Shown here: positions 9,701 to 20,380 of the stretch, piece after piece
How positions within the stretch are numbered: position 1 is the stretch's first letter
Layout of the letters: every line of letters starts with the position of its first letter
Source: Oscillatoriales cyanobacterium USR001
Lineage (GTDB): Bacteria; Cyanobacteriota; Cyanobacteriia; Cyanobacteriales; Microcoleaceae
Assembly (NCBI GenBank): GCA_001698425.1
Contig: MBRE01000051.1
Location: forward strand, 1 to 63,055
Direction: 5' to 3'
DNA length: 63,055 bases
Position numbers and translations under genes: made by a program
Notes under the pieces: model-generated
What the model saw: the letters and a program-made list of their open reading frames with translations, nothing else
Database searches by the model: none
Told to the model about the DNA's origin: nothing

Positions 9701-12700
9701 AAAATTGAAGATGTGGCTGTTACATTACTAGCATTATTAATAGTAAGATTTCCTAATTGCCCATTGCTTGCATTACCTACTGCACCGTTGAAGCTAACAT
9801 TGCCGCTACCTGCTGTTAGACTCAAATTGTAACCTTTTAGCACCTGACTATCCACAGTACCGCCGAATGTGATATTTGCTCCGGTTGTACCTGTATTTAA
9901 GCTGACGTTGTTTGTGAGAGTGAGTGCGCTATTAAAGATAATATCGCCGTTAGCGGTGGCAATATTTCCTCCCAAGCTAGTATTGAAAGCGTTAATAACT
10001 AAGCTTGACAAAGGCGTAATATTGCCAATATTTCCTTGTAGTAATAAATTGCCATTTCCAGCATTGATGTTCAATTTATGACTGCCATCGATCGCGGATG
10101 TTATGCTAATATTTCCATTGCCACTAATTAGATCGGTATCGTTGCCGAGATTGATGTTACCATTAACTGTGATGCTGTTATTAGTGGTGTTAATGCCGGA
10201 GTTGAGGTTAATTGTTGGCGCTGTGAGTGCGATCGCACTATTGTCTATTCCTATAATGTTTCCGTTAACTGCAATTGTACCTGTTCCGGTTTGAATTGTA
10301 ACTGGATCTAAAAATGTTGTATCCTTAGCAATAGTAACATTGCCATTGCTATCTGTACGCCTGATGGCAATTGAGCTAAACCCATTTTGCAAAGCATTGA
10401 TTTCAGTTGTTGTCAAGTCTAAGGCGCTGGTATTGTTGTTAGTATCACCGATAACGATATTTTGTCCCGGCGTGGCGGGTTGTAATGTAATTGTATTTGT
10501 GCCGGACACTGGCCCAGTAAAGTCAATTTCACCTGCTGTCAAAGTAAGGGGGTTATTGCCTACGGCTAAACTTGAACCAAAGGCAATTGTCGCATTCCCA
10601 GGGGTAAAAGTTACGGGTGCATTTAAGGTGACTGGACTGCTAAATGTGATATTTTGGTTGCTGGTAGTAATGTTAGCTGAAATTGCAACTGTTCCTATTC
10701 CAGTTTGATTGAATGCGCCATCTAACACCAGTGGCGCTGTTGCTGCGATGTTCAAGTTGCCACTATTATTGATGGTAAATGAGCCGCTGTTTGTGGTAGT
10801 GACAGCACCATTTAGGTTAAAATTTGTACCTGTAAGATTAATGCCACCACTGCCATTGGTGTCAATTGTACTATTAAATTCTGTTGTGCCACTGCCTGCT
10901 ATTTGAGTGATTGTTGCGGCGTTGATAGCATTGAATGCTGTTACATTTTTGGCACTATTGATAGTTAAATTACCAAGTCGATTGACTCCACCTACTGCCT
11001 GAGAAAATATAATGTTACTACTACCCGCTATTAAGTTTAAATCAGCAGACCCATCTAAGGTATTATTGAAAGTAATTTCGTTCCCATTTAACGTAGGGTT
11101 ATTGGCAATAGTCACGGCATCGTTATAGGTTTGAATACCCGTAGTTGTGACATTGCCATTGAGTTGAGTTGTGCCACCTGCATCAGTGGTGAGACTGGTA
11201 GAATTTACAGCATTAAACGTGGTTGTACCTGTACTATTGGCGATGATGTTTCCTACTGCTGTGATACTGCCGATCGCCCCATTAAATGTCAGATTTCCTG
11301 ACGCAGCATTGGCGGTAATATCGCTATTACCATCTAAAGTATTGTTAAAGGTAATGCCGTTCCCAGTTAAAGTGGGGTTATTGGCAATGGTGACGGCATC
11401 GTTATAGGTTTGAATACCCGTAGTAGTGACGTTGGCATTGAGTTGAGTTGTGCCACCTGCATCAGTGGTGAGACTGGTAGAATTTACAGCATTAAACGTG
11501 GTTGTACCTGTACTATTGGCGATGATGTTTCCTACTGCTGTGATACTGCCGATCGCACCATTAAAACTCAGATTTCCTGCGCCTACATTGGCAGTAATAT
11601 CGCTATTGCCATCTAAGGTGTTGCCAAAGGTAATGCCGTTCCCAGTTAAAGTAGGATTATTCGCAATTGTCACGGCATCATTATAGGTTTGAACTCCCGT
11701 AGTAGTGACATTGGCATTGAGTTGAGTTGTGCCACCTGCATCAGTGGTGAGACTGGTAGAATTTACAGCATTAAACGTGGTTGTACCTGTACTATTGGCG
11801 ATGATGTTTCCTACTGCTGTGATACTGCCGATCACACCATTAAAACTCAGATTTCCTGCACCTGCATTGGCAGTAATATCGCTATTGCCATCTAAGGTAT
11901 TATTGAAAGTAATTTCGTTCCCATTTAACGTAGGGTTATTGGCAATTGTGACGGCATCATTATAGGTTTGAACTCCCGTAGTAGTGACATTGGCATTGAG
12001 TTGAGTTGTGCCACCTGCATCAGTGGTGAGACTGGTAGAATTTACAGCATTAAACGTGGTTGTACCTGTACTATTGGCGATGATGTTTCCTAATGCTGTA
12101 CTGCCGATCGCCCCATTAAATGTCAGATTTCCTGTGCCGGCATTAGCGGTAATATCGCTATTACCATCTAAAGTATTGTTAAAGGTAATGCCGTTCCCAG
12201 TTAAAGTGGGGTTATTGGCAATGGTGACGGCATCATTATAGGTTTGAAAACCCGTAGTAGTCACATTGCCATTAAGTTGAGTTGTCCCACCTGCATCAGT
12301 GGTGACATTGACAGAGTTAACGTTATTAAACGTAGTTGTGCCTGTACTATTAACGGTGATGTTTCCTAACGGTGTGGCACTACCGATCGCCCCGGCAAAT
12401 GTAACGTTACCTCCACCTACATTGATCGTTAAATCTTGATTATTTGCTGTAGTACCATTCAGAGTGCTATTAAAATTGACATGACCGCTGCTGGTAGTTC
12501 CTGATGTGGTTAGGGTAGTCGTTGGTTGAGTGAGGATAACAGGTGATTGGAAGCTAATATTATTACCGCTACCAGCGGCACCAGAAGTATTAACATTACC
12601 GTTAATTGTAGTATTATTTGTCCCAGAATTAAAGGCGATGGAGCCAGCGGTGCTGCTGCTAGAAGTGGAAGTCGTAGAAGAATCAAGTTGACCTGTGGTA

Positions 12701-15366
12701 ACATTCCCAGTTGTTGTGATGGCAATCGCGCCTCCATTTCCTGATTTAGAATAGGAATACAGAATACTCGTGGCAATATTACCGTTAACAGTAGAAAGGT
12801 AGATATTTCCTCCATTTCCGGTGCCAGAAGAACTGTTATTTATACCATCACGGACATTAATTGCACCTGTGCCTCCACTAATAGAGAGGGTAATATTACC
12901 TGCATTTCCTGTACCTGTAGCTGATGAAAGCAAATTCCGAGATGTAATATTACCGCCAGCAGTGGAAAGGACGATCGCTCCTCCATTTCCTGTTGAAGAC
13001 CTAGCATTCAGACCACTGTTAGTGGTATTAATCTCACCTGTGCCTCCAGTAATAGAAAGACTAATATTACCCCCATTCCCTACACCTATTGCATAGGAAG
13101 AAATATTGTTAGTGGTAATGTTACCCCCACCAGTGGAAAAGGAGACTGCTCCCCCATTTCCTAAACCAGAAAAGGAATAGGAATTCACATTGTTAGTGGT
13201 AATGTTACCCCCAGTAGTGGAAAGAGAGATTGCTCCCCCATTTCCTGAATTAGAATAGGACGATATGTTCTGAGTAGTAATATTACCCCCAGCAGTGGAA
13301 AGGGAAATTGCTCCTCCATTTCCTAAAGAATTTGAAGCAGCATACAGCCTTCCTCTAGTGGTGTCGATCGCACCTGTACCTCCAGCAGTGAGGGTGATGT
13401 TACCTGCTGTCCCTGCATTTCCTGAATAGGAAACCACATAGCTAGTGGTAATGTTACCCCCAGCGGTGGAAAGGAGGATCGCTCCTCCATTGCCGATCGA
13501 GGAATAGGAAGACAGCCATCCTCCAGTGGTGTCGATCGCACCTGTGCCTCCAGTAGTAAGGGTAATGTCACCTCCTGTCCCTGTTCCCGCATAGGTATTC
13601 AGATAGTTAGTGGTAATGTTACCGCCAGCAGTAGAAAGGGAGATCGCTCCCCCATTTCCTGAAGCAAAAGCATCAAGAGTAGCCCCAGTGATGTTAATAT
13701 CATTGGTACTGGTGAGGGTAATATTTCCACCCTTAGTGCTAATGCCAGCATTAACTGATATGGCATTACTAGCATTCAAGGAGATCGCCCCATTCCCAGA
13801 ATTAGTAATAGCGGAATTGACAGTAATATTGTTATTCGCTTGCAGCTTCAGGGAGTTGCTATTATTCCACGCCACAGGAGCATTAACTATAATGTTGCCT
13901 GCACTAGCAAACAATGATTCCGTCGAAATTGTGACATTGCTTAGTCCCAATTGCGTTTGTAGTGTCCCGTTATTAATTGTCGAAGTAGCAGCGGAGGGAG
14001 TAAATGTTCCCCCTAAACCCCCCCCAGCATCAGCAGCGCTACTGATGGTAATGTCTGTAGGATCTAGCAACAAAGTTCCGGCTATCCCAAAAGGCGATCG
14101 CAAATCTGCAAATCCCGCAAAATCTAAGGTTTGTTTACCCGATACTTCGACAAATCCACCATTCCCAGAAAATGCCCCACCACGAGCGCTAATATTCCCA
14201 TAAAAGCGAGTAGCATCATCCGCCCAAACTATTACGCGGCCGCCATTGCCATTACTCACTCCATCCACATTAATCGTAGAATTATTACTGATAAAAGTAC
14301 GACTGGCATTAGGTACAAGTCCCTTACCTTGATAGTCCCCACCAATTAATACAGTCCCACCACCATAAATACCTGAAGCGTTAATATTCCCACCAATTAC
14401 ACCTACTTTATCCCCAAAAACATTAACGGTTCCTCCCGTAATTCCAGATGTGTTAATATTCCCAGATGCGATCGCTGTTCCGGCATCTCCTGGGATAGTA
14501 GTATTATTACTTGTCAAGACTACTTGACCTAGACTATTTACTGTTAAACCTGCGGCACTTTCACCGCCTTTACCTGTTAACAATTGTGGCAAAGATAGCG
14601 CTGATTCTGTCCAAGTATTCGGCAATAATCCGGCATTATTAAGCGGCTGAACTTCTAAACTCAGTAGATGCCCTTCTTGGCTAATTTTAACTAAATTTTG
14701 ACCGGGTACAGCGTTAATTAAAATATTCCCATCGGGAGCCGTAAGTTGTCCAGTATTGACAACTGTTCCCCCCATTAAAGTTAAATTAGAGCCTGTAGTT
14801 ACGGCTAAATTACCTGCATTAATAATTGTTCCTGGTTGTATAGCAGTAAAGGCAAAGGTGTTAGGAGTTCCCACTAAATTTGCCCAGTTATTATTTCCTA
14901 TAGCATTAAACCAGTTATTATTGCCAAAGCCGATTCCTGTGGCGGTGGTAGCGGTGAAAGATGCGGGAATATTTAGACTCGCATTGGGACCGAAAATTAT
15001 CCCGGCGGGATTCATTAAGAATAGGTTAGAATTACCGCCTGTGACTTGAATTAAGCCGTTAATTATTGAAGCATCGCCGCCGGTAACTCTACCTAAAATA
15101 TTACGGATATTAGGATTAGTTAAAAAGTTGGCAATTTGACCTTGACTTAAGCCAAATTGAGTAAAACTATGGAAAAGATTGGAGTTATCTCCACTTAAGG
15201 AACCGCCTTGAATATCGATGCGATTTCCTTGGGGTGTGACGATAGTACCCGTGCCATCCGGTGCGGGTGTAATTGGTTGAGATTGAGCTTTAGTAGGAGT
15301 GGTAAATGTACTTAGGAGGCTAAATGTCACCAATAATCGAAATAAAGTGACTCGATCGGCTTTCAT
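6736..15366 (-). CDS. Secreted haemagglutinin-repeat protein with C-terminal CHAT caspase-like domain
   Basis: The protein has about 2,876 residues. I chose the start MKADRVTLF at 15366, which begins a clean Sec signal peptide ending TKAQSQ; an upstream ATG at 15426 adds an unlikely 20-residue prefix. Order: signal peptide, TPS haemagglutinin domain (~30-300, [15 protein letters not shown]), a long Gly/Asn/Thr beta-helix region, ~93-residue near-identical repeats, a Pro/Ala/Thr linker ([11 protein letters not shown] units), a 21-residue repeat ([17 protein letters not shown]), then CHAT. The CHAT dyad is visible as His2719 in HLATHAEF and Cys2762 in LSACKTALG, followed by [18 protein letters not shown] domains are caspase-like proteases. 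Cyanobacteria often join them to haemagglutinin regions, and their substrates are unknown. No TpsB partner is in the window. Confidence 0.93.
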   Translation of the reverse strand: MKADRVTLFRLLVTFSLLSTFTTPTKAQSQPITPAPDGTGTIVTPQGNRIDIQGGSLSGDNSNLFHSFTQFGLSQGQIANFLTNPNIRNILGRVTGGDASIINGLIQVTGGNSNLFLMNPAGIIFGPNASLNIPASFTATTATGIGFGNNNWFNAIGNNNWANLVGTPNTFAFTAIQPGTIINAGNLAVTTGSNLTLMGGTVVNTGQLTAPDGNILINAVPGQNLVKISQEGHLLSLEVQPLNNAGLLPNTWTESALSLPQLLTGKGGESAAGLTVNSLGQVVLTSNNTTIPGDAGTAIASGNINTSGITGGTVNVFGDKVGVIGGNINASGIYGGGTVLIGGDYQGKGLVPNASRTFISNNSTINVDGVSNGNGGRVIVWADDATRFYGNISARGGAFSGNGGFVEVSGKQTLDFAGFADLRSPFGIAGTLLLDPTDITISSAADAGGGLGGTFTPSAATSTINNGTLQTQLGLSNVTISTESLFASAGNIIVNAPVAWNNSNSLKLQANNNITVNSAITNSGNGAISLNASNAISVNAGISTKGGNITLTSTNDINITGATLDAFASGNGGAISLSTAGGNITTNYLNTYAGTGTGGDITLTTGGTGAIDTTGGWLSSYSSIGNGGAILLSTAGGNITTSYVVSYSGNAGTAGNITLTAGGTGAIDTTRGRLYAASNSLGNGGAISLSTAGGNITTQNISSYSNSGNGGAISLSTTGGNITTNNVNSYSFSGLGNGGAVSFSTGGGNITTNNISSYAIGVGNGGNISLSITGGTGEINTTNSGLNARSSTGNGGAIVLSTAGGNITSRNLLSSATGTGNAGNITLSISGGTGAINVRDGINNSSSGTGNGGNIYLSTVNGNIATSILYSYSKSGNGGAIAITTTGNVTTGQLDSSTTSTSSSSTAGSIAFNSGTNNTTINGNVNTSGAAGSGNNISFQSPVILTQPTTTLTTSGTTSSGHVNFNSTLNGTTANNQDLTINVGGGNVTFAGAIGSATPLGNITVNSTGTTTFNNVNSVNVTTDAGGTTQLNGNVTTTGFQTYNDAVTIANNPTLTGNGITFNNTLDGNSDITANAGTGNLTFNGAIGSTALGNIIANSTGTTTFNAVNSTSLTTDAGGTTQLNANVTTTGVQTYNDAVTIANNPTLNGNEITFNNTLDGNSDITANAGAGNLSFNGVIGSITAVGNIIANSTGTTTFNAVNSTSLTTDAGGTTQLNANVTTTGVQTYNDAVTIANNPTLTGNGITFGNTLDGNSDITANVGAGNLSFNGAIGSITAVGNIIANSTGTTTFNAVNSTSLTTDAGGTTQLNANVTTTGIQTYNDAVTIANNPTLTGNGITFNNTLDGNSDITANAASGNLTFNGAIGSITAVGNIIANSTGTTTFNAVNSTSLTTDAGGTTQLNGNVTTTGIQTYNDAVTIANNPTLNGNEITFNNTLDGSADLNLIAGSSNIIFSQAVGGVNRLGNLTINSAKNVTAFNAINAATITQIAGSGTTEFNSTIDTNGSGGINLTGTNFNLNGAVTTTNSGSFTINNSGNLNIAATAPLVLDGAFNQTGIGTVAISANITTSNQNITFSSPVTLNAPVTFTPGNATIAFGSSLAVGNNPLTLTAGEIDFTGPVSGTNTITLQPATPGQNIVIGDTNNNTSALDLTTTEINALQNGFSSIAIRRTDSNGNVTIAKDTTFLDPVTIQTGTGTIAVNGNIIGIDNSAIALTAPTINLNSGINTTNNSITVNGNINLGNDTDLISGNGNISITSAIDGSHKLNINAGNGNLLLQGNIGNITPLSSLVINAFNTSLGGNIATANGDIIFNSALTLTNNVSLNTGTTGANITFGGTVDSQVLKGYNLSLTAGSGNVSFNGAVGNASNGQLGNLTINNASNVTATSSILVGSLQSNSSGNVNFANISSGNVNIVTNNNLTVGNITSTGGKIQLDSSSGNVTTQNLNNSLTSGNGGEIVLKSPTGSVTTGNLNTSGVSGGNITVVARTSITAGQINSSGSVGNGGNVFLDPIGDIQVEFINAQGGSSGTGGNVFIESTGGFFRATNSFSTPFSASGNASISTAGGSGGGNITIRHVGGDGGPPLQLFEVGNAAINGTAAAITSGQSTITIGQSFPGSFSIGNIALQTDDAVPIPTPSPAPAIAPSPAPTPTPSPAPAIAPSPAPTPTPSPAPAIAPTPDPTFTPSVTPTTAIAPTPAPTPTPAIAPSPAPTPTPAIAPTTAPTPTPSVTPSPINILVPTATNTPISNPETSANLTILVPTATNTPISNPETSANLTILVPTATNTPISNPETSSSLTLLVPTAANIPITNTTSSSDITVLVPTATSTGFSTQATPVIDFSPTNAPEFTRIIGQKLTQTSELIPSKSVITPATTRIAISTIIPQISSFYREEEEEIGITPIETSSLTPQKQAPQILTIESSIYEKWPVSRQPAPPTVTINEPSPTTSTGEIPSNKISNLVIGYNPPIDQIFEREEIENTVLEIEQIRKVEFEQYLGVSKNLPRQDISFSGIQETLRKIEKETSKKSVIIYVVSGIEQLELILVPALGRPIRYSVPAAKRDILFPIVNDFRSEMTNSRKRNTDSYLDSAKQLYQWMILPLEADLKKLGIDTLLFSLDPGLRSVPIAAFHDGNKFLIEKYSFSLIPSFGLTNTRYRSTADAAVLAMGASEFTDKSPLPAVPVELSAIAKQWQGKSFLNSTFTLENLNLERSRQDYRIIHLATHAEFVPGKPGDSYIQMWNYQLPLDQIKNLNWDNPSVDLLVLSACKTALGDRESELGFAGLAIQSGAKSALASLWYVDDRGTLGLMTEFYQELGKAAIKADALRLAQIAMLKGNVRVENGQLFTSTGAFPLPAVLTQQDKRDFTHPYYWSGFTLIGNPW
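8500..8690 (-). repeat. 63-bp tandem repeat coding for [17 protein letters not shown] units
   Basis: Three nearly identical 21-residue units, plus one or two degenerate ones, lie just after the Pro-rich linker of the FHA-CHAT protein. The nucleotide copies are almost identical, which is typical of slippage or unequal exchange in a linker. The unit probably spaces the CHAT domain from the beta-helix. Confidence 0.8.
8690..8980 (-). repeat. Pro/Ala/Thr-coding tandem repeats in the FHA-CHAT linker, rich in GCGATCGC
   Basis: The coding strand gives [19 protein letters not shown] units. On the plus strand the copies read GATGGCGTAGGTGTGGGAGC and carry a HIP1-like GCGCGATCGC in each unit. A long open frame on the plus strand here (GVGVGAGDG) is a by-product of the repeat. 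Confidence 0.8.
11060..12330 (-). repeat. 279-bp tandem repeats (93 codons) inside the FHA-CHAT gene
   Basis: At least four units are nearly identical at base level and recur exactly every 279 bases (equivalent points at 11171, 11450, 11729 and, with a small indel, 12008). Each codes for a 93-residue block with [29 protein letters not shown] and [15 protein letters not shown]. The upstream paralogue shows the same period near the left edge (points 55 and 334, also 279 apart). The length is a multiple of three, so copy-number change keeps the frame. Confidence 0.9.
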
Positions 15367-15575
15367 GGTGGTTGGGTTGTTATGGCACTCTTTACTATTA
15401 TATCTAGTACAGATGGACTTATGCAAGGAAACACAAAGACACTAAGACACTAAGTAATACCACTTCTCCAAAGTTATACAGCAGTAGGTCGATCCCCCTC
15501 TTCTCAAGGGTCTAAAGTAAACTATAAACTAGCTACCTAGACCCTCTTAACTTGTAATTAAACTTGCTTAATTTC

Positions 15576-16517
15576 CTACCTCCATCCATTTCCATTTTGA
15601 TAAACAGCATCAGTGCTCAACTTCAAAATAAAACCAGCCAGTTTATGATTAGGATAAGCTTTTTCGATCGCCTGATAAGCTGCTTCGGCAGTTGGTTCCT
15701 CTTTTACAATACGGTTAAAAGTTTCGATGTACTGCTGCATTGCATCAAGAGAACTTGGACTATTATCTAAGGTAGCGATTTTGTGTCCTGGAATAACTTC
15801 CCTCAAATTTAGAGCCTTAAGTTGGTTAATAGTTTCTATCCATTTTTGGCGATCGGCTACATTAGTTTCAAGAAAATACCCATGTACTCCTGAGTAAACA
15901 ATATCTGCAACGATCGCACTCTTAATACTAGGAATGTGCAAGATTGTTGTATGGTGAGTATCTCCTTGGGGAGCTTTAATAATCTCGATCCGTTGACCTT
16001 CCAGTTCTAAATGATCTTGAGTAAATACCTGGGGTACAATCGGTTTATCAGTCACTCGATCGCCAAACATTGCTTTAAATTCCTTGACATAACCATCGTT
16101 TTTTCTGCGAATATCTTCGACAACTTCAGGGATGGAGTAAACAGGGGTATTCGGGAATCTTTCTAACACTTGAGTAACCGCAAAATAGTGATCTGGATGA
16201 GCGTGAGTAATCCAAATAGCTTTCAGATTTTTGCCCGATCGCGCCACCCAATCTGCTAACTGTTTACCATCTGCCAGAAAATACAGTCCATCAACTAGAA
16301 TCGCGTCTTTTTTGCCCTCAATTAATGTTGACACTGCTAAAGCCCCTGTCTCGCTGGCAACAAAAACATCTAATTTTAATGGTACTTCTCGATTAGCTAT
16401 TCTTACCTCTTGAGCGATCGTGCTGAAGGGTTGATAGTTAACAATAGAGAAGCAGATTAAACAAGCCAGAAGTAACAGCCCAACTAGCATTTTAGCTTTT
16501 TTTATGTTTTTTGCCAT
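15576..16517 (-). CDS. Exported MBL-fold metallo-hydrolase
   Basis: The metallo-beta-lactamase fold is shown by ITHAHPDHYF (HxHxDH, residues ~104-110), the third metal ligand in APQGDTHHTTILH and the distal IPGHK. Residues 1-36 form a signal peptide or N-terminal anchor (basic MAKNIKKAK, then LLLLACLICFSIV), so the enzyme probably acts outside the cytoplasm. Substrate cannot be told: this branch of the family includes hydrolases acting on thioesters, lactones and phosphodiesters. The start at 16517 is the only one that includes the full signal. It is transcribed divergently from the histidine kinase at 16604, with an 86-base gap. Confidence 0.85.
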   Translation of the reverse strand: MAKNIKKAKMLVGLLLLACLICFSIVNYQPFSTIAQEVRIANREVPLKLDVFVASETGALAVSTLIEGKKDAILVDGLYFLADGKQLADWVARSGKNLKAIWITHAHPDHYFAVTQVLERFPNTPVYSIPEVVEDIRRKNDGYVKEFKAMFGDRVTDKPIVPQVFTQDHLELEGQRIEIIKAPQGDTHHTTILHIPSIKSAIVADIVYSGVHGYFLETNVADRQKWIETINQLKALNLREVIPGHKIATLDNSPSSLDAMQQYIETFNRIVKEEPTAEAAYQAIEKAYPNHKLAGFILKLSTDAVYQNGNGWR

Positions 16518-16603
16518 GATTAAAAAATGAGTTTTTACTAGAACTATAAATTATATGTTAGCATAATATCTAATCGATCGGCATCATTATTTTTAATTCA
16601 GCT

Positions 16604-18322
16604 ATGCAAACTCAATTTCTCCGCAGCTTGAGGATCAACCAAAAAATTTGTTATGGTTATGCGATCGCCATTGGAATTGCTACACTTGGGACTGGATTGG
16701 GACTCGCGATCGGAGACTATTACCAACGACAAGCTAAGGAAAAGCTCGATTTCATTTATCAAAAACAAATTATTCTGAACGAGCTACAAAATGAAGTCCT
16801 AAATGCTCGATTAAACTCTGAGAAGCTAGTGTCACTGTTGGGCGATCCAGTTGTAATTGAATCAGAAATTAATAACTTTTATGAAGGTGTATCTCGTGTT
16901 GAAAAACTCATTTCCGAATTAAAAACTTTAGTTAATTTTAATTTAAAAAATTACCCCCAAGATACTACCCATCTCAAAGCTTTATTAAAAAATTATGAAA
17001 AAACTTTAAGTTCTTATATTGAGCTAGTAAATGCTCTTTTGCAAGTAGTTAATCCGCAGAATTTACCCCCAGGAGAAATCGCATCTTCCCAGCAGCGACT
17101 CCGCATTTTTATTGATAATGTAGCATCGGTTAAATTTGAACAACTTTCTCAAGAATTAACTCAAATTATTGTTAAAGCTAAAATTAAAGAAAGCCAAGCT
17201 AAAATCGCCTTTAATCAAGCAGAGTCCCTGCGAATTAAAATTATAGTTGCCAGTATGATACTGTCGGTTACTGCGGCGGCAATTTTGGCATATTCTACTA
17301 GCCGTGCGATCGCCCTTCCTATTAAATGGGTGACTCAAGTAGCCCAGAGAGCCGCAGAACAATCTAATTATTATCTACGGGCTCCTGTCATCACTAAAGA
17401 TGAAATTGGCTTATTAGCAATTTCACTCAATCAATTAATCGAAAGAATAGCAAAACAGTTAAAAGAATTACAAGAAACCCAAGCCCAACTAATTCAAACC
17501 GAAAAAATGTCATCTTTAGGTGGTATGGTAGCAGGTGTCGCCCACGAAATCAATAATCCCATCAACTTTATCTACGCTAATCTTAACTATACCAATCATT
17601 ATGTCCAAGATTTGATGGAATTAGTGAGACTCTATCAAACATATTATCCCGAACCGATCGCCGCAATTCAAGAAAAAATTGAATCTATAGAAATTGACTT
17701 TTTATTAATTGATTTACCTCAAATTTTAGCCTCAATGCAGAATGGTACTGAACGCATTAGACAGATAGTTATTTCGCTGCGTAATTTTTCCCGCCTTGAT
17801 GAATCTGAGATGAAACGAGTTAATATTCACGAAGGAATTGACAATGCTATATTAATTCTTAATTATCGTTTAAGTTCCCGAATTAAAATCATTAATAAGT
17901 ATGGGGATTTACCTGAAATTGAGTGCTATCCGGCACAATTGAATCAGGTATTTCTCAATATTATTACCAATGCAGTTGATGCGCTAGAAGAAGTTAAAGT
18001 TGATTCTGATAAATCAATAGATACAAATAATTTATTGACTGTCAATTCTAGTTTTTCTCCTACTATTGTAATTCGGACGGAAATTGTAGATACTAATTAT
18101 ATTCGAGTAGGAATTTGGAATAACGGTCCTGGGATTCCTCCTGAGATTCAACGTAAATTATTTGACCCATTTTTTACGACGAAGCCACCAGGAAAAGGTA
18201 CTGGTTTAGGGTTGGCGATCGCTTATCAAATTATAGCTAAACATTCTGGGAAAATTCGGGTAATTTCTGATTCTGAACAGGGAGTAGAATTTGAAATTTT
18301 GTTACCAATAAAATCTGAATAA
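16604..18322 (+). CDS. Sensor histidine kinase with HAMP domain
   Basis: This is a membrane sensor kinase of 572 residues. There is an N-terminal membrane segment (~16-36), a helical periplasmic sensor region (~37-210), a second segment (IIVASMILSVTAAAILAY, ~212-230), HAMP (RAIALPIKWVTQVAQRA onward), a coiled linker (KELQETQAQLIQTEKM), then HisKA with the phospho-acceptor His near residue 315 in GVAHEINNPINF. The ATPase domain shows the N box (NQVFLNIITNAVDAL), G1 (NNGPGIPPE), F box (FDPFFTTKPPGKG) and G2 (GTGLGLAIAY). The NNPxNF H box is the HisKA subtype common in cyanobacteria. No response regulator lies nearby, so the partner and signal are unknown. Confidence 0.9.
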   Translation: MQTQFLRSLRINQKICYGYAIAIGIATLGTGLGLAIGDYYQRQAKEKLDFIYQKQIILNELQNEVLNARLNSEKLVSLLGDPVVIESEINNFYEGVSRVEKLISELKTLVNFNLKNYPQDTTHLKALLKNYEKTLSSYIELVNALLQVVNPQNLPPGEIASSQQRLRIFIDNVASVKFEQLSQELTQIIVKAKIKESQAKIAFNQAESLRIKIIVASMILSVTAAAILAYSTSRAIALPIKWVTQVAQRAAEQSNYYLRAPVITKDEIGLLAISLNQLIERIAKQLKELQETQAQLIQTEKMSSLGGMVAGVAHEINNPINFIYANLNYTNHYVQDLMELVRLYQTYYPEPIAAIQEKIESIEIDFLLIDLPQILASMQNGTERIRQIVISLRNFSRLDESEMKRVNIHEGIDNAILILNYRLSSRIKIINKYGDLPEIECYPAQLNQVFLNIITNAVDALEEVKVDSDKSIDTNNLLTVNSSFSPTIVIRTEIVDTNYIRVGIWNNGPGIPPEIQRKLFDPFFTTKPPGKGTGLGLAIAYQIIAKHSGKIRVISDSEQGVEFEILLPIKSE

Positions 18323-18342
18323 ATTCCATTTGAGCCTAAATT

Positions 18343-18429
18343 TTAATTGGTTTTGTCTAAATTTAACCGAACCCGATCGGCCAATTCTACTAATTCTTTT
18401 TGTTCTCTCCAGAAAAATTCAGGTAACTG
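18343..18429 (-). pseudogene. Short 3' coding remnant (28 codons)
   Basis: The minus strand between the kinase genes reads, after a stop, QLPEFFWREQKELVELADRV and eight more codons to TAA. Composition is protein-like, but there is no start codon. I do not recognise the family. It may be the tail of a lost gene. Confidence 0.25.
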
Positions 18430-18503
18430 CTATGGGGGTGAATTGAGTCATGGTTGTTTGGGTTTAGATTATAGTGTGTTTGCGATCGAGTTAACAAAAA
18501 TAT

Positions 18504-20366
18504 TTATTCTATATTTAAAGTCAACTCATAAGCAATGGGTGATGTTGCCCGTGAAACTACAATAAATTCATAGTAACCAGTATCATCTAGCTGTGCAGAA
18601 AAATTGACTTTTGGCGAATCTTCTAATAAGGCTTTTGACTTTTGGGTGTTACCGGGAGTATAAATCGATAACCAAGTTTCTTTCCCTTGATTGTCAAGAC
18701 TTAATTGGAGAGTTTGACCTTTTTTTAGCCGAGCAATATAAGCTTTTCCCTCTCCAGGTTGTAACTTTTCGCTAACTTTTTTACTAGAAGACTTGGCGCT
18801 AAATTTAATCGTCTCTAATTTCTCACCAGTTTGTAATGCTTTGAGTTTATCTGTAGTAATTGCTTGCCAAATTTGACCAATTTCTAAATCAATTAAATTG
18901 AGATCGCGCGGTTGATCTGGAAATAAATAAAAGAACTCAGCATCAGCCAGATCGTAAAGCGCTCGACTGCTCAAATTTAACTTATTAACTTCAACTTTCC
19001 ACCGATTGATGTCGGAAATATCATAATTTCCTAATCTTTTGCGAGACTCTTCGCTGATGTTTTCCAATCTATTCAGTAAATTGTTAGCTACTTGATACCA
19101 ACGATCGCGCCAATCTCGATCGGCTGGCTCTTTAGTTAAAGCTTTTCCTCCTAATTCGGGATATTTCGCATAGAAAATTTCATCCACTAGCTTCACAAAA
19201 AAATTACCATCTATGCTTAATTTTTGTAGGCGATCGCGCAAAGCATCTTGCTTTTCTTGCTCCGATGGTTTTCCCTGTTCAATTTTCTTAGAATTAGAAG
19301 ACGAAAAATTTTTCAACCAATAATTACCCGCAAACCAACCAACTCCCCCCATTCCCACCATCACTATTAATACTAACATTACTGATAGTAAAGGGGCAAA
19401 CTTATTAGGAGTTTGAGTAACTGGCAGCGGAGATATTGGCGGAACTGGTTGAGTGTTAAACTCCGGTGGTGGAATAGTTGCCGGGATCTGAAGATTAGGC
19501 GCGATCGGATTCTGAAGAACTTGTAATACTTCCCCAGCTACCTGATAGCGATCGCCTGGACGATACGCTAACATTTTATCTAAAATTTCCCCAAAATTAC
19601 CCGATAAAGAACAATGCGATCGCCAATTCCAAGTAAGAGTATAACCATCAATTAATTGTTGCGGTTCTTTACCCGTCAACAACACCAAAACTGTCGCCGC
19701 CAGAGCGTATAAATCACTGTGAGGAAACACAATTCCCATCTGCATTTGTTCATCAGGAGCATAACCAACTTTACCTAATCGTGTCGCCGCGATCGACGCA
19801 CCATTTTGTTGACCATACTGAGATTCTACTGTTGCCGCCACTTGTTTAACACCACCAAAATCAATCAAAACTGGCAATTGATCCGCCGTTCGCAAAATCA
19901 AATTATCAGGAGAAATATCGCGATGAATTACGCCTAAAGAGTGAATATAATCAATTACTGGCAACAATTTAATCAGCAGCATTTTACACTCTTGTTCGCT
20001 AAACAGCAACCCCTGACGCTTACGCTCCTCTAGCAATTCACGGTAATTTTTTCCATTCACATAATCTTGCACTAAAAAAATATATCCCTGGTCATTAAGA
20101 ATGACATGAAATAACTCTCGAAAACTCGGAATTTGAGAATGTTGCAGTTTATAAAGAACCCCAGCTTCCCGCTCAAATAACTCCTGAGCTTTTTGTAAAG
20201 CGTAACTACCTTGAACTTGGGGAGCAAATTCTTTTAACACACAAAGTTCATTGAATCTGTAAATATCTTCAGCCAAATAAGTACGCCCAAAACCGCCATG
20301 CCCTAATTCTTGCATAATGCGGTAGCGGTTACTAAGAATAATGCCGACATTAATAGGATTGATCAT
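18504..20366 (-). CDS. Hanks-type serine/threonine protein kinase with transmembrane segment and C-terminal PPC-like domain
   Basis: The 620-residue protein has an N-terminal kinase domain (~14-285): glycine loop ELGHGGFGRTYLAED, ATP-binding Lys45 in CVLKEF, catalytic IHRDISPDN (~147-155), DFGG (~168) and APDEQ. HRDISPDN replaces the usual HRDIKPEN Lys with Ser, a variant seen in many cyanobacterial kinases, so activity is likely but not certain. A Pro-rich linker and one membrane segment (LLSVMLVLIVMVGMGGVGWF, ~325-345) follow. The outer part ends in a ~90-residue beta-sandwich-like region (LQPGEGKAYIARLKKGQTLQ onward) resembling a pre-peptidase C-terminal domain. It lies 14 bases downstream of the ParB-like gene, so co-transcription is likely. 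Confidence 0.9.
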   Translation of the reverse strand: MINPINVGIILSNRYRIMQELGHGGFGRTYLAEDIYRFNELCVLKEFAPQVQGSYALQKAQELFEREAGVLYKLQHSQIPSFRELFHVILNDQGYIFLVQDYVNGKNYRELLEERKRQGLLFSEQECKMLLIKLLPVIDYIHSLGVIHRDISPDNLILRTADQLPVLIDFGGVKQVAATVESQYGQQNGASIAATRLGKVGYAPDEQMQMGIVFPHSDLYALAATVLVLLTGKEPQQLIDGYTLTWNWRSHCSLSGNFGEILDKMLAYRPGDRYQVAGEVLQVLQNPIAPNLQIPATIPPPEFNTQPVPPISPLPVTQTPNKFAPLLSVMLVLIVMVGMGGVGWFAGNYWLKNFSSSNSKKIEQGKPSEQEKQDALRDRLQKLSIDGNFFVKLVDEIFYAKYPELGGKALTKEPADRDWRDRWYQVANNLLNRLENISEESRKRLGNYDISDINRWKVEVNKLNLSSRALYDLADAEFFYLFPDQPRDLNLIDLEIGQIWQAITTDKLKALQTGEKLETIKFSAKSSSKKVSEKLQPGEGKAYIARLKKGQTLQLSLDNQGKETWLSIYTPGNTQKSKALLEDSPKVNFSAQLDDTGYYEFIVVSRATSPIAYELTLNIE

Positions 20367-20380
20367 TTAACTATTTACCT

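Noticed and set aside
18347..18565. 72-codon plus-strand frame after the first histidine kinase
   Set aside because: Composition is not protein-like, it overlaps the 3' end of the Ser/Thr kinase, and the better reading there is a short minus-strand remnant.
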